From Paragemmobacter kunshanensis (GTDB taxonomy: Bacteria > Pseudomonadota > Alphaproteobacteria > Rhodobacterales > Rhodobacteraceae): 64,000 nucleotides of DNA. The stretch lies in assembly GCF_011059185.1 (NCBI RefSeq), contig NZ_JAALFE010000007.1, positions 1 through 64,000 of the forward strand. Reading direction: 5' to 3'. Shown here in pieces: positions 17,440-26,774 of this stretch. A program made the position numbers and the translations under genes. Under the pieces are notes generated by a model, which saw only the letters and a program-made list of their open reading frames with translations, was not told the origin of the DNA and did no database searches. Numbering within the stretch: the stretch's first letter is position 1; every line of letters starts with the position of its first letter.

Positions 17440-18768
17440 TCAGGTGTAATCCGACCGGCTCAACCCGTATTTCGCCATTTTCTCGTTCAGCGTCCGTCGC
17501 GGCAGGCACAGCTCATCCATCACCGCAACGATACTGCCCTTGTGGCGGCGCATCGTATTGTCGATCAGCATCTTCTCAAAGCTTTCGACATATTCCTTCA
17601 AGGGCTTGCCCTCGGTCGTCATCGCAGGCCCCGTCGCCTCGTTGTCGGCCATCAGAAGGCTCGCGATCGACCCCGATCCCCGCCGGTTCTGCAACACCGC
17701 CCGCTCCGCGATATTGACCAGCTGGCGCACATTTCCGGGCCAGGGCGCCTGCAACAGCTGCGCCGCCTCCTGCGCCGTCACCTGCGGCGCGTCACAGCCA
17801 TATTCCTCGGCGAACTGCTCGGATGCGCGGGCGAACAGCGTCAGGATATCCTCGCCCCGCACCCTAAGGGGTGGGCAAAGGATCGTCATCGCCCCCAACC
17901 TGTAGTAGAGATCCGACCGCAACACATCTTCCAGCGTCTTGTCCGGCGCATGTTCGTTGCAGATGGCGATGATGCGCGTCTCGGGCGGTGTGCCCTGATC
18001 GTTGATCAGCGTCAGCAGCCGCGCCTGCAGGGGCTGGCTCAGCGCTTCCACATCCTCAAGGCACAGCGTGCCCCCCCGCGCCTCTTCCACCAGCGGCAAC
18101 TGTCCATCCTCCGAGGGGCCGAACAGCTTGGCCGCCAACTGATCCTCGGACCAGGCCGCGCAGGAGATGGTCACGAATTTCTTCGATGCCCGCGGCCCCA
18201 CCGCATGCAGCGCATGCGCCACCAGCGTCTTGCCCGTGCCCGTCTCGCCATCAATCAGGACATGGCTATCTGCTTGACCCAGATCGAGAATATCCTCACG
18301 CAGCCGCTCCATCACCAGGCTGGAACCGATCAGCTTCTTCATCAGGATCGACCCGTCCGAAAGCTCCTTTCGCAGCGCCCGGTTGTCCAGCGTCAGCCGC
18401 CGCGCCTGCGTCGCGCGCTTGGCAAGTTCCGTCATCCGGTCGGGGTTGAAGGGCTTTTCCAGAAAGTCATAGGCCCCCACCCGCATCGCCTCTACCGCCA
18501 TGGGCACATCGCCATGGCCGGTGATCATGATCACGGGCAGGCCCGAATCCATGCCCATCAGGCGCTTCAGAAAGGCCATCCCATCCATGCCGGGCATCTT
18601 GATATCGCTGACGACAACGCCGGGAAACTCTGGCCCGATCCCCTTCAGCGCATCCTCGGCGCTGGCATAAGTCTCTGTATCGAAACCGGAAAGCGCCAGC
18701 CACTGGCTGATGGACTGCCGCATGTCCGCCTCGTCATCGACGATCGCCACCTTCATTGCCCGCGCCAT
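17440..18768 (-). CDS. DctD/NtrC-family response regulator lacking the GAFTGA motif
   Basis: A 442-aa response regulator. The receiver (1-120) has the phospho-acceptor context VVVSDIKMPGMDG. The AAA+ domain has Walker A GETGTGKT, and the C-terminus is Fis-like (RRHKGSIVAVMDELCLPRRT). Where sigma-54 activators have a loop containing GAFTGA, this protein reads KLFGPSEDGQLPLVEEARGG, so the sigma-54-contact motif is absent. By analogy with Rhodobacter NtrC it may activate through the housekeeping sigma factor. It follows the sensor-kinase gene by 7 bases; GAGG precedes its ATG. The name DctD reflects domain and partner similarity only. Confidence 0.85.
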   Translation of the reverse strand: MARAMKVAIVDDEADMRQSISQWLALSGFDTETYASAEDALKGIGPEFPGVVVSDIKMPGMDGMAFLKRLMGMDSGLPVIMITGHGDVPMAVEAMRVGAYDFLEKPFNPDRMTELAKRATQARRLTLDNRALRKELSDGSILMKKLIGSSLVMERLREDILDLGQADSHVLIDGETGTGKTLVAHALHAVGPRASKKFVTISCAAWSEDQLAAKLFGPSEDGQLPLVEEARGGTLCLEDVEALSQPLQARLLTLINDQGTPPETRIIAICNEHAPDKTLEDVLRSDLYYRLGAMTILCPPLRVRGEDILTLFARASEQFAEEYGCDAPQVTAQEAAQLLQAPWPGNVRQLVNIAERAVLQNRRGSGSIASLLMADNEATGPAMTTEGKPLKEYVESFEKMLIDNTMRRHKGSIVAVMDELCLPRRTLNEKMAKYGLSRSDYT

Positions 18769-18775
18769 GCCAACC

Positions 18776-20539
18776 TCATTCCGCTGCTTCCACTTCCCTG
18801 CCCAAGAGGGGCAATTGCATCTCGAAGACCGCGCCGCCGCCTTCGCCGTTCCGCGCGGTCAGACGCCCGCCCAGATCGGTGACGATCCCCGAAGAGATGG
18901 CAAGGCCAAGCCCCACCCCCTCGCCGGGTTTCTTCGTCGTGTAGAAAGGCTCGAACAGATTGTCCAAGTCCTTGATTCCCGTGCCATTGTCGCGCACGGC
19001 CAGCATCGCCACATCGCCCGCCGACAGGATCAGGTCGATCTGCGGATCGCTCCTGTCCCGCGTCGCGTCCAGCGCGTTGCGCAGCAGGTTGATGATCACC
19101 TGCTCCAGCCGCAGCCGATCCGCCATCACCATCACCGGCGTGCGCGGCAGGGTGCGGGTGATCTTGACCACCCGCAGCTTCAACTGCGGCTCCATCATCG
19201 ACAGCGCGCTGGACAGGCAGGCCCGCAGGTCCACCGGCTCGAAGGCCTCGCCGCCCTTGCGGGCATAGGATTTCAACTGCCGCGTGATCGCGCCCATGCG
19301 TTCGATCAGGTCGTCGATCCGCTGGAAGGACGACAGCGCCTCTTCCGGCCGCTTCCGCTGCAACAGAAGCCGCGCCCCCGCCAGATAGGTCTTCATCGCT
19401 GCAAGCGGTTGATTCAACTCATGACTTACCGCCGCCGACATCTCGCCCAAAGCGGCCAGCTTGGACGATTGCGCCAGCGTCAGTTCCGCCACCGCCAGAT
19501 CCTTCTGCACCCGCTCGCGTTCCGCGATCTCGCGCTGCAGCCGCGCGTTCAGCAGCCGCAACTCCGCCGATTCCCGCTGAAAGCTCATGCTCTGCGACCA
19601 GGCCTTGCGCGACAGGAAATAGAAGGTCAGCGCCATCAGGATGGCGAATCCCATGATCTCCAGCGCCAGAATCCCGTTCACCCGCTCGCGGACCGAGTCA
19701 TAGGCCGTGAAGGTCACCATCCGCCAGCCGCGGAAGGGCACCCGCGCCTCGGTCTTCATCACCGCCTCGCCGCGCAGATAGGCATCCGGCGGCGCCTGCG
19801 CCCAATCCGCCGTGGCCTGCAGCGCCCGGCTCAGCGCCGAAGGCGCATCCCGCACCGCCAGCGCCTCGGCCATCGGCAGGCCCCGCCAGCGCGGCTCGGT
19901 CGCAAGGATCACCACGCCCTCGCTGTCGGTCACCATCACGGCATCCTGCAGGCCCGCCCAGGCCCGCTCATACTTCATCAGATCGACCGCGACGACGATC
20001 ACCCCGCCCGGCTTGCCATCCACAAGCACCGCGCGGGAATAGGTGAAATCATAGCCGCCCCCCTCGCGCGCCTGGGCGGTGAAGACGGTATCCTTGTTGC
20101 GCACCGCCTCTACAAAATAGCCCATCGACCTGTGGTTCGTCCCCAACAGGTTGCGGTTCGTCGCGGCGACCGTGCGCCCGTCGGCATCAATCAGCAGGAT
20201 CGAGGCGACCCCGATCTCCGATTGCACCCGGATCAGTTTCTGCGACGTGTCCGAAAACACCCGGTCCTTCAGCGCCCCCACCAGCGCCGGATCCCCCGCC
20301 AGCAGCAGAGGCACGACCGAGGTCCGCTGCAATTCCGAAACCATGTTCCCGGAATAGAGCGCCAGCCGCAGTTCCGCCCGGTTGCGCGTCGATTCCGTGA
20401 ACCGCTCCGACAGCCAGCGATTGGTCACCAGCACCACGCCAACCGCCAGCACCACCATCAGCACGATGGCCAGCTTCACCCGCCACGAGATGCCGGGCGG
20501 CGTTTCTGCATCGAAATTGGTGTCTCTCTCGGCGCTCAT
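18776..20539 (-). CDS. DctB-type sensor histidine kinase
   Basis: A 587-aa inner-membrane kinase. A TM helix at about 20-40 is followed by a periplasmic double-Cache-like sensor (about 45-295) with SILLIDADGRTVAATN. A second TM lies near 305-325. A coiled coil follows, then the dimerisation/phosphoacceptor helix AAVSHELNQPLAAMKTY and a HATPase domain (DNGTGIKDLDNLFEPFYTTK; GLGLAISSGIV). This layout is that of C4-dicarboxylate sensors such as DctB. It forms an operon with the response regulator just downstream. No dct transporter genes are adjacent, so the ligand is uncertain. Confidence 0.88.
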   Translation of the reverse strand: MSAERDTNFDAETPPGISWRVKLAIVLMVVLAVGVVLVTNRWLSERFTESTRNRAELRLALYSGNMVSELQRTSVVPLLLAGDPALVGALKDRVFSDTSQKLIRVQSEIGVASILLIDADGRTVAATNRNLLGTNHRSMGYFVEAVRNKDTVFTAQAREGGGYDFTYSRAVLVDGKPGGVIVVAVDLMKYERAWAGLQDAVMVTDSEGVVILATEPRWRGLPMAEALAVRDAPSALSRALQATADWAQAPPDAYLRGEAVMKTEARVPFRGWRMVTFTAYDSVRERVNGILALEIMGFAILMALTFYFLSRKAWSQSMSFQRESAELRLLNARLQREIAERERVQKDLAVAELTLAQSSKLAALGEMSAAVSHELNQPLAAMKTYLAGARLLLQRKRPEEALSSFQRIDDLIERMGAITRQLKSYARKGGEAFEPVDLRACLSSALSMMEPQLKLRVVKITRTLPRTPVMVMADRLRLEQVIINLLRNALDATRDRSDPQIDLILSAGDVAMLAVRDNGTGIKDLDNLFEPFYTTKKPGEGVGLGLAISSGIVTDLGGRLTARNGEGGGAVFEMQLPLLGREVEAAE

Positions 20540-20597
20540 GGCGGCAATCTAGGCCCGCCCCGGGCCCCGCTTCAAGCACGGCCCCCGGAATGCCGGT

Positions 20598-21266
20598 TCA
20601 GGCAAGCGCCAACCCGCCCAAAAGGGCCTTGAACAGCACCGCGCCATCCGTTCCGCCCTGCAACGGGTCCACCACCCGCTCGGGATGCGGCATCATCCCC
20701 AGCACGCGGCGATTCTCGGACAGGATCCCCGCGATGTCGGCCACCGATCCGTTGGGATTGTCGGCATAGGTAAAGGCGATGCGGTCCTGATCCTGCAACT
20801 GCTTCAGCCCATCCGCGCCAATGGTGTAATTGCCGTCATGATGCGCCACGGGAACCGTGATCTCCTGCCCCTTGCCATAGCCCGCCGTAAAGGCGCTGTC
20901 GGCCGTCGCCACCCGCAAGGTCAGCATCCGGCAGACGAATTTCAGCCCGGCATTCCGCATCAGCGCGCCGGGCAGAAGCTGCATCTCGGTCAACACCTGA
21001 AATCCGTTACAGATCCCAAGCACATAGCCGCCCCGCGCGGCATGGGCCTTGACGGCGGCCCCGATGGGCGATTGCGCGGCAATCGCGCCGCAGCGCAGAT
21101 AGTCGCCAAAGGAAAAGCCGCCCGGAACGCCCACCACATCCACGCCCTCGGGCAGCGCCGTATCCTTGTGCCAGACACGCACCACATCCCAGCCCGCCCG
21201 TTCAAAGGCCACGGCCAGATCGCGATCGCAGTTGGAACCCGGAAAGGTGACGACGGCAGCCTTCAT
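20598..21266 (-). CDS. purQ: Phosphoribosylformylglycinamidine synthase, glutaminase subunit
   Basis: A 222-aa class I glutamine amidotransferase. It hydrolyses glutamine and feeds ammonia to PurL for FGAR to FGAM conversion in purine synthesis. Visible elements are [18 protein letters not shown], the oxyanion region [15 protein letters not shown], the nucleophile Cys in [14 protein letters not shown] and the His-Glu pair in [15 protein letters not shown]. The partner purS is not adjacent, although in many relatives purS directly precedes purQ. Here the tdm gene lies 82 bases upstream instead. Confidence 0.95.
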   Translation of the reverse strand: MKAAVVTFPGSNCDRDLAVAFERAGWDVVRVWHKDTALPEGVDVVGVPGGFSFGDYLRCGAIAAQSPIGAAVKAHAARGGYVLGICNGFQVLTEMQLLPGALMRNAGLKFVCRMLTLRVATADSAFTAGYGKGQEITVPVAHHDGNYTIGADGLKQLQDQDRIAFTYADNPNGSVADIAGILSENRRVLGMMPHPERVVDPLQGGTDGAVLFKALLGGLALA

Positions 21267-21348
21267 CTTGCATCCTTTCGGAAATGGCGGCGGGATGGGC
21301 GCGGATTACCGCAAAGCCCGCCCCGCCGCCACTGCAAAAACCGCCCCC

Positions 21349-23724
21349 TCAGCTTTGCGGACGGGTCTTTTTCGGGTCGTAATGCGAAAGCCCCACGATG
21401 ACCGCCGGCAACCGCTTCTGATGCCCGTCCAGCTTGCCGATCTCGACCGCCGTTCCCACCTCGGCATGGGCCAGATCCACCCGCGCCAGCGCGATGTTCT
21501 TGCCCAGCAGGGGCGAGCGCATGGAGGATGTCACCTCCCCCACCTGCGCGCGGCCCACATGGATGCAATCGCCATGGCCCACATCGACATTGGCCTCGAT
21601 ATCCAGCCCCACGAACTTCCAGCGCGGGTTCTCCTTCCGCCGGATCAGCGCGTCACGCCCGATGAAATCATCGGTCTTGGATTTCAGCGGCACGGTAAAG
21701 CCGATGCCCGCCTCGAACGGGTCAGTCTGGTCGCTGAAGTCATAGCCCGCAAAGATCAGCCCCGCCTCGATCCGCACCATGTCCAGCGCGGCAAGGCCCA
21801 TGGGCCGCAAGCCCAGATCGCGCCCGTTCTCCCAGACCGCGTCATAGACCGCCGTCCCGTCCTTCGGATGGCAGAACACCTCGAACCCCAACTCGCCCGT
21901 ATAGCCCGTGCGCGACACCACCACCGGTGCGCCGTTCGGCCCGCCCACGCGGCCAACGGTGAAACGGAACCAGCCCAGTTCCTCGATCGTCGGCTGATGC
22001 GGCGCGGTCCAGATCATCCGGCGCATGATCTCGCGGCTGTTCGGCCCCTGAACGGCAAGGTTGTGCAACTGGTCGGTCGAAGACCGCACCATCACCTTCA
22101 GCCCCAGCTTTTCGGCCTGTTCCCGCAGCCAGATCCCGCCGTAATCATCCCCGCCGATCCAGCGGAAATTGTCGCGCCCCAGCCGGAACAGCGTGCCGTC
22201 GTCGATCATGCCGCCATGTTCATAGCACATGGCCGAATAGACCACCTGCCCCACGCTCAGCTTCTTCACATCCCGCGTCAGCGTGTATTGCATCAAGGCT
22301 TCGGCATCCGGCCCCGTCACCTCGAACTTCCGCAGGGGCGACAGGTCCAGCACCACCGCCTTCTCGCGACAGGCCCAATATTCCTCGATCGCGCCGTTCG
22401 AGGAATAGACATTGGGCAGCCAATAGCCCTTGTATTCCACCACATTGCGCGTCAGCGCGCCCGTGCGTTCGCTGAACGCGGTGTCCTTGGTCATCTTCGG
22501 CTCCGAGTCAGGGGTGGCGCGCCAGGCGATGGCGCGGCTGAATTTCTCCTCACCCGAATAGGTGCGGACATGGATATCGCTCAGATACCAGCCATTCGCG
22601 GGCGTCGTGTCATCCGGGCAGGCGGACGACACGCAGACCAGATCCGTCAGCGCGCGGAACAGCACGTAATCGCCGGGCCGCGACCAGGGCTCATCGGTGT
22701 AAAGCACGCCATGCGCGTCGATGCCGGTATTGAAGAACAGGTTCACCGCCATCCAGCCCGGCCGCGCGGTGACATTGTATTCCGCCAACGCGCCATTGAA
22801 GTTCTCGGAACAGTTGGCATGGCCCGGATAGCCGATGTCGTCATAGTATTTCGCGGCACAGGCCATGGCAAAGGCGTCATGCCGGCCAACCGTATCCTGC
22901 ACCACTTCCAGAAGCGGCAGCATGTCCTGATCGAAGTATTTCGAATGCAGCCCCGGCATCGAATAGGCATGGCCCATCAAGGTGCGCGAGGTCGTCACGT
23001 CCAGCGCGTGTTCGATCCCGCGGTCGAGCTTTCTTGCCGCAAAGGCCTGAAAGTCGGTGCATTGCCGCCCGTCCACATCAATGATCTGGATGTAATCCCC
23101 CGCCTTCACGAAATAGGCCCGCGCGGTGGCCGACTTCACCCGCAAATCCAGCACCGGATCGGCCAGCGGATCGGGCAGGTCGAACTGCTTCACCGACAAC
23201 AGGGCCGAGCGCTGCACCAGCACGAGGATCGGCGTCGCCGTTTCCTGCCCGTCCGGCGTCATGTCTCCGCCCGGCGCGGCGATGACCAGAACGCCGTCCC
23301 GGGTGATGGTGAAGGCTTCCTCGCTTCCCGCCGCCGTCTCGGCCCCGAACAGCGCCACCGCCCCGCCCTTGGCAAGGTCGATCCCGCGCCGCTCCAGCCC
23401 CAGCCGCAGCCCGCCCATGCCCGATCCCAACCGTGGCCCCGCGGCCAGCAGCGCCTTCAGCCCGGACGCATCGGAATTGGCCTGAACGCCCAGCAGGCCC
23501 GCGTCGATCCGGCCGCCCTCATCCGCCGCGACCAGCTCCACCCGCTGCCCGCCTTCGGGATTGACGATGCTCACGCGGTCGCCGGTGCCGACCCGGATCA
23601 GGATCGCGCCATTGCCGGGAACCTCATAGCGCTCCTTGCCGGAATGCGGCATGGCCGAGGACGGCGTCAGGATCCGGCTTGGGCGCGGCGGTCCGGGGAT
23701 CACCTTGGGATACAGATCAAGCAT
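21349..23724 (-). CDS. tdm: Trimethylamine N-oxide demethylase (DUF1989 + GcvT-type fusion)
   Basis: A 791-aa two-domain enzyme. The N-terminal half is a DUF1989 domain with the metal-site cysteines in VDGRQCTDFQAF, HANCSENFNGAL and SSACPDDTTPANGW. The C-terminal half (about 425-791) is a GcvT-like tetrahydrofolate-binding domain (MCYEHGGMIDDGTLFRLG; VVSRTGYTGELGFEVFC). This fusion is the architecture of Tdm, which converts TMAO to dimethylamine and formaldehyde, with the folate domain capturing the one-carbon unit. The ATG at residue 6 of the open frame was chosen because GGGAG precedes it at good spacing. The rest of the trimethylamine pathway lies upstream. Confidence is high for architecture, somewhat lower for exact substrate. 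Confidence 0.88.
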   Translation of the reverse strand: MLDLYPKVIPGPPRPSRILTPSSAMPHSGKERYEVPGNGAILIRVGTGDRVSIVNPEGGQRVELVAADEGGRIDAGLLGVQANSDASGLKALLAAGPRLGSGMGGLRLGLERRGIDLAKGGAVALFGAETAAGSEEAFTITRDGVLVIAAPGGDMTPDGQETATPILVLVQRSALLSVKQFDLPDPLADPVLDLRVKSATARAYFVKAGDYIQIIDVDGRQCTDFQAFAARKLDRGIEHALDVTTSRTLMGHAYSMPGLHSKYFDQDMLPLLEVVQDTVGRHDAFAMACAAKYYDDIGYPGHANCSENFNGALAEYNVTARPGWMAVNLFFNTGIDAHGVLYTDEPWSRPGDYVLFRALTDLVCVSSACPDDTTPANGWYLSDIHVRTYSGEEKFSRAIAWRATPDSEPKMTKDTAFSERTGALTRNVVEYKGYWLPNVYSSNGAIEEYWACREKAVVLDLSPLRKFEVTGPDAEALMQYTLTRDVKKLSVGQVVYSAMCYEHGGMIDDGTLFRLGRDNFRWIGGDDYGGIWLREQAEKLGLKVMVRSSTDQLHNLAVQGPNSREIMRRMIWTAPHQPTIEELGWFRFTVGRVGGPNGAPVVVSRTGYTGELGFEVFCHPKDGTAVYDAVWENGRDLGLRPMGLAALDMVRIEAGLIFAGYDFSDQTDPFEAGIGFTVPLKSKTDDFIGRDALIRRKENPRWKFVGLDIEANVDVGHGDCIHVGRAQVGEVTSSMRSPLLGKNIALARVDLAHAEVGTAVEIGKLDGHQKRLPAVIVGLSHYDPKKTRPQS

Positions 23725-23764
23725 CGGCTTCTCCCGCATCAGAGTTGCATCAGTGTAAAAACTG

Positions 23765-23780
23765 TTTCACAAAAAGAATA
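23765..23780. promoter_or_regulatory. Candidate operator upstream of tdm (TTTC-N7-GAAT)
   Basis: An AT-rich half-palindrome, TTTCACAAAAAGAATA on the top strand, 41 bases upstream of the tdm start and 52 bases before the divergent transporter start. It resembles elements before the amt, dmmD, permease and tmm units. It is the weakest of the five because its right arm is degenerate. Confidence 0.35.
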
Positions 23781-23831
23781 TCCAGCGCAATCCTTCGGGG
23801 CAAGCGCCAACATCGCAAAACGGGGCCTGAC

Positions 23832-24674
23832 GTGATCGCACTTTCACTGGGACTTCTAGCCGCGCTCTGCTGGGGGATGCATGACTTCACCATCCGCCGC
23901 GTGGGCGGCAAGGCAGATGTGGCGGCGATGTTCGCCCTTGTCACCCTCTTCGGCCTGATCCCGCTGATCCCCATCGCGCTGATCGCCGGCGGATGGGGGG
24001 TGATCGGCACGCAGCAACTGCTGCTGGCGCTGGCCGCAGGTGTGGGCACGGTCTGCGCCAATATCGCGCTCTACAAGGCCTTCACCATCGGCCCGGTATC
24101 CCTCGTGGCGCCGATCTGCGGCTCCTACCCCGTGCTGTCGGTCCTTTTCGCCATCGCCCGCGGGCAAGAGGCGGGGATGCAGGAATGGCTGGCGGTGCTG
24201 GCCGTGGTGGCGGGCGTGGCCATCGTCGCGCGCGGCGAAGGCGGGGCCTCATCCGGCAGCCGCCTTGCGGCGGCAGGCTGGGCCGCGCTGGCCTCGGTCT
24301 CTTTTGCGGTCACCTTCGGCCTTGCGCAATGGTCGGCAGAAACGGGGGCGCATATGCCTGTTGCCGCGATCACCCGCGTCACGGCGCTGACCATCGCGCT
24401 GATCTGGCTCTTGCAGCGCCGCCCTGCCCTCTCGGGCCTCGGCACCATCTGGCCTGCGCTGCTGATGATGGGGTTCCTTGACGTCTGCGCGGTCAGCGCG
24501 ATCACCCTGGCGGGGGGGATGGAGAATGCGGAATACGCCGCCGTCGCCTCGTCCATCTTCGGGATCGTCACCATCCTGCTGGCCTGGCGCTTCCTGAAGG
24601 AACCCATGCGCGCCGGGCAATGGGGCGGTGTGGCGCTGGTCTTTGCCGGGATCGCCGCGCTGGGATTGGGCTAG
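23832..24674 (+). CDS. EamA/DMT-family transporter
   Basis: A 280-aa inner-membrane protein with ten predicted TM helices in two EamA repeats (ALSLGLLAALCWGMHDFTIR; ITLAGGMENAEYAAVASSIF). Members move amino acids, amines or metabolites, often as exporters. The start is taken as GTG with GGGG upstream; the longer open frame crosses the divergent promoter region and is not membrane-like. Its position inside the methylated-amine region, divergent from tdm, suggests transport of a pathway-related compound, but the substrate is unknown. Confidence 0.8.
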   Translation: MIALSLGLLAALCWGMHDFTIRRVGGKADVAAMFALVTLFGLIPLIPIALIAGGWGVIGTQQLLLALAAGVGTVCANIALYKAFTIGPVSLVAPICGSYPVLSVLFAIARGQEAGMQEWLAVLAVVAGVAIVARGEGGASSGSRLAAAGWAALASVSFAVTFGLAQWSAETGAHMPVAAITRVTALTIALIWLLQRRPALSGLGTIWPALLMMGFLDVCAVSAITLAGGMENAEYAAVASSIFGIVTILLAWRFLKEPMRAGQWGGVALVFAGIAALGLG

Positions 24675-24686
24675 GGTCGGCCCGCA

Positions 24687-25694
24687 TCACTCCGACGGCG
24701 GCAAGGCCCCGGCCAACCCCCGCAGCCCCACCAGACGCCGCCGTTCATCCGCCGGGTTCACGCCAAAGGCTTCGGCATAATGCCGCGTCATCGGGGTGGA
24801 ACTTGCATAACCCACCGAAATCGCGATCTCGGTGATGGACTGGGTGGAATAAAGCACCTTCTGCCGCGCCTTCTTCAGCCGCATCAGGCGATAGTATTTC
24901 AGCGGGCTCTGCCCCGTCGCCTGCTTGAAGCTGCGCTCCAGATGGCGCTCGGAAATGCCCAGCGATTCCGCCACGTCCGAAATCTGCACCGGATCCTCGA
25001 TATGGTCCGAAAACACCCGGATCGCCTGCCGGATCATGTCGGGCAGCAGGTCATCCGTGCCGCCGCGCTTCTGCACCGGAACCTTCTGGATCACGTCATC
25101 GCTGCGCACGAAGGGGTGCTGAAACCAGCAGGCCACTTCCGTCATCGTGTCGCGTCCCAGCTTGTCCTCGATCATCCGCAGCATCATGTCGAACACCGCC
25201 CCGGCCCCGCTGGCCGTATGGCGCCGCCTGTCGCGGATGATCACCGACTGGCTGGCCACGATATCGGGGAATTCCGCCTTGAAGGCCGCCTCATAGCACC
25301 AATGCACCGAACAGACATGCCCGCCCATCACCCCGGATCGCACCAGCGGAAAGACCCCGCCAGAGAACCCGCCCAGCACGGCCCCGCAGCGTTCCATCCA
25401 GCGCACCTGCGCATTGGATCGCTTGGGGTGCAGAAAGTTCGACTGCGGCATCGACAGGAAGAACAGATAGTCCAGCCCCTGCGCCTCGGTCAGGGTGACG
25501 TCGGGATCGAACCGCACCTCGGCCGAAGACCGGATCGGCCCGGTCTCTTCGCCCAGCAGTTTCCAGGCGAATTCACGCCGCCCCACGATCTCGTTCGCGG
25601 CCCTCAGCGGTTCGATGGCCGAGGTCAGGCAGGCCATCGGAAAGCCGGGAAACAGCAGGAATCCCAGCGTCGTCGGCTGACCCGGTTCCGTCAT
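24687..25694 (-). CDS. GlxA-family (DJ-1/AraC) transcriptional regulator
   Basis: A 335-aa regulator. The N-terminal DJ-1/PfpI-like sensor domain (LGFLLFPGFPMACLTSAIEP) spans about 10-190. A C-terminal AraC-type DNA-binding domain with two helix-turn-helix units follows (VAESLGISERHLERSFKQAT; ITEIAISVGYASSTPMTRHY). Regulators of this type (GbdR, CdhR and relatives) respond to quaternary and methylated amines. It is the last gene of the dmm group, 25 bases after the DUF3445 gene, so it is the best candidate for controlling the surrounding pathway. AGGGAGGGG precedes the chosen ATG. Confidence 0.9.
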   Translation of the reverse strand: MTEPGQPTTLGFLLFPGFPMACLTSAIEPLRAANEIVGRREFAWKLLGEETGPIRSSAEVRFDPDVTLTEAQGLDYLFFLSMPQSNFLHPKRSNAQVRWMERCGAVLGGFSGGVFPLVRSGVMGGHVCSVHWCYEAAFKAEFPDIVASQSVIIRDRRRHTASGAGAVFDMMLRMIEDKLGRDTMTEVACWFQHPFVRSDDVIQKVPVQKRGGTDDLLPDMIRQAIRVFSDHIEDPVQISDVAESLGISERHLERSFKQATGQSPLKYYRLMRLKKARQKVLYSTQSITEIAISVGYASSTPMTRHYAEAFGVNPADERRRLVGLRGLAGALPPSE

Positions 25695-25719
25695 GCGCTG
25701 GCCCCTCCCTGCCCCCGCG

Positions 25720-26763
25720 TCAATCTTCAGGCCACCAACCCGGAGAAGTGGGAAGCCCGTCATCGAACTGCGACAGCCACTTCACCATCGTCTCGCGGTT
25801 GCGCAGGAACCCCTTGTAGGCCGCCAGATCGGGATGCAGGTCGCGCACCACGCGATGCAGGCGGCGGGCCCATTTCGGCTGGGTCACAAGCTCTTCGAAC
25901 TTGATCAGATAGCAGCGGATCGGAAAGGCGATGGCATTGGACCGCGGCAGCCGCCACAGCGTCTGCAACTCCACCCGCAGATGCTGACGATGGCCGATAT
26001 TGTCCAGGTTGATCTCGGCCTTGGTCGGCCCCCATTTGGGATAGTTCTCGGGGCTGGTGTCCAGCAGCGGATCCACCGTCATCGTCCAGTTGAACCGGCG
26101 CACCGGCGCCCCGTGCTGCAACTTCAGCAGGAATTTCAACGCCCGGTCGAAGACGCCCTTCTCATGCGCCAGCGGCACCGGGGCATGCCATTCGTGAAAG
26201 CTCATGCCGATGTCGAAATCGAGGCTCCAGTCCGCCTGCGTCGTCACCATGCCGGCCTCGATCCACAGGTTCTCGTCGCGCTGGTCCTGCAGGGTAAAAT
26301 CGCCCTGCGCCTGCCGCGTGATGTATTCCATCGGGCCATAGGGCAGCGTGGAAGGGTCGAGGAAGGTGAAGGTCTGCTCGATCTCCATCGGCCGGTTGAT
26401 CCAGGTCCAGCGATTGCCGGTCTTGTGCAGTTCGAACCAGTGCGGATAGTCCCGCGCCTTGCTTTCCATGATCAGTTCCAGCAGGTCCCAACCCGCCAGT
26501 TCCATATGCGGCAAGGACTGGCAGCGCAGCGGATCGTCCTTCAGCACCAGCGCACGGTCGCGCATTTCCGCCAGGTAATGCTCGTCCACGTCGAAGGCAT
26601 GTTCGAACACCGAACCGGGGCGGCCCGGCACATGCGGCTCCATGTTGACCGAATACATGTAATCGTCCCGGTCGAAGGGAAACGGAAAGCGCTTGATGGC
26701 GCGTTCCGAGTTGCGAAACGTGAAATCGTTGCGGAACGTCTCGTTGTTGAACTCGAATCCCAT
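25720..26763 (-). CDS. Haem-dependent oxidative N-demethylase subunit (DUF3445), dimethylamine monooxygenase
   Basis: A 347-aa soluble protein of the DUF3445 / haem-dependent oxidative N-demethylase family. In dimethylamine monooxygenase this is the catalytic haem subunit that oxidatively demethylates a secondary amine. Family stretches seen include KRFPFPFDRDDYMYSVNMEP, NRWTWINRPMEIEQTFTFLD and TMTVDPLLDTSPENYPKWGP. AGGAGGG lies before the ATG. It is the third oxygenase gene of a tight operon with the reductase (11 bp apart) and the zinc-ribbon subunit. Subunit lettering in the literature was not checked, so no symbol is given. Confidence 0.85.
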   Translation of the reverse strand: MGFEFNNETFRNDFTFRNSERAIKRFPFPFDRDDYMYSVNMEPHVPGRPGSVFEHAFDVDEHYLAEMRDRALVLKDDPLRCQSLPHMELAGWDLLELIMESKARDYPHWFELHKTGNRWTWINRPMEIEQTFTFLDPSTLPYGPMEYITRQAQGDFTLQDQRDENLWIEAGMVTTQADWSLDFDIGMSFHEWHAPVPLAHEKGVFDRALKFLLKLQHGAPVRRFNWTMTVDPLLDTSPENYPKWGPTKAEINLDNIGHRQHLRVELQTLWRLPRSNAIAFPIRCYLIKFEELVTQPKWARRLHRVVRDLHPDLAAYKGFLRNRETMVKWLSQFDDGLPTSPGWWPED

Positions 26764-26774
26764 CGCTTCCCTCC

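Noticed and set aside
18710-23835. Long open frames antisense to the sensor kinase and tdm
   Set aside because: Same shadow effect; the reverse-strand proteins carry full domain signatures.
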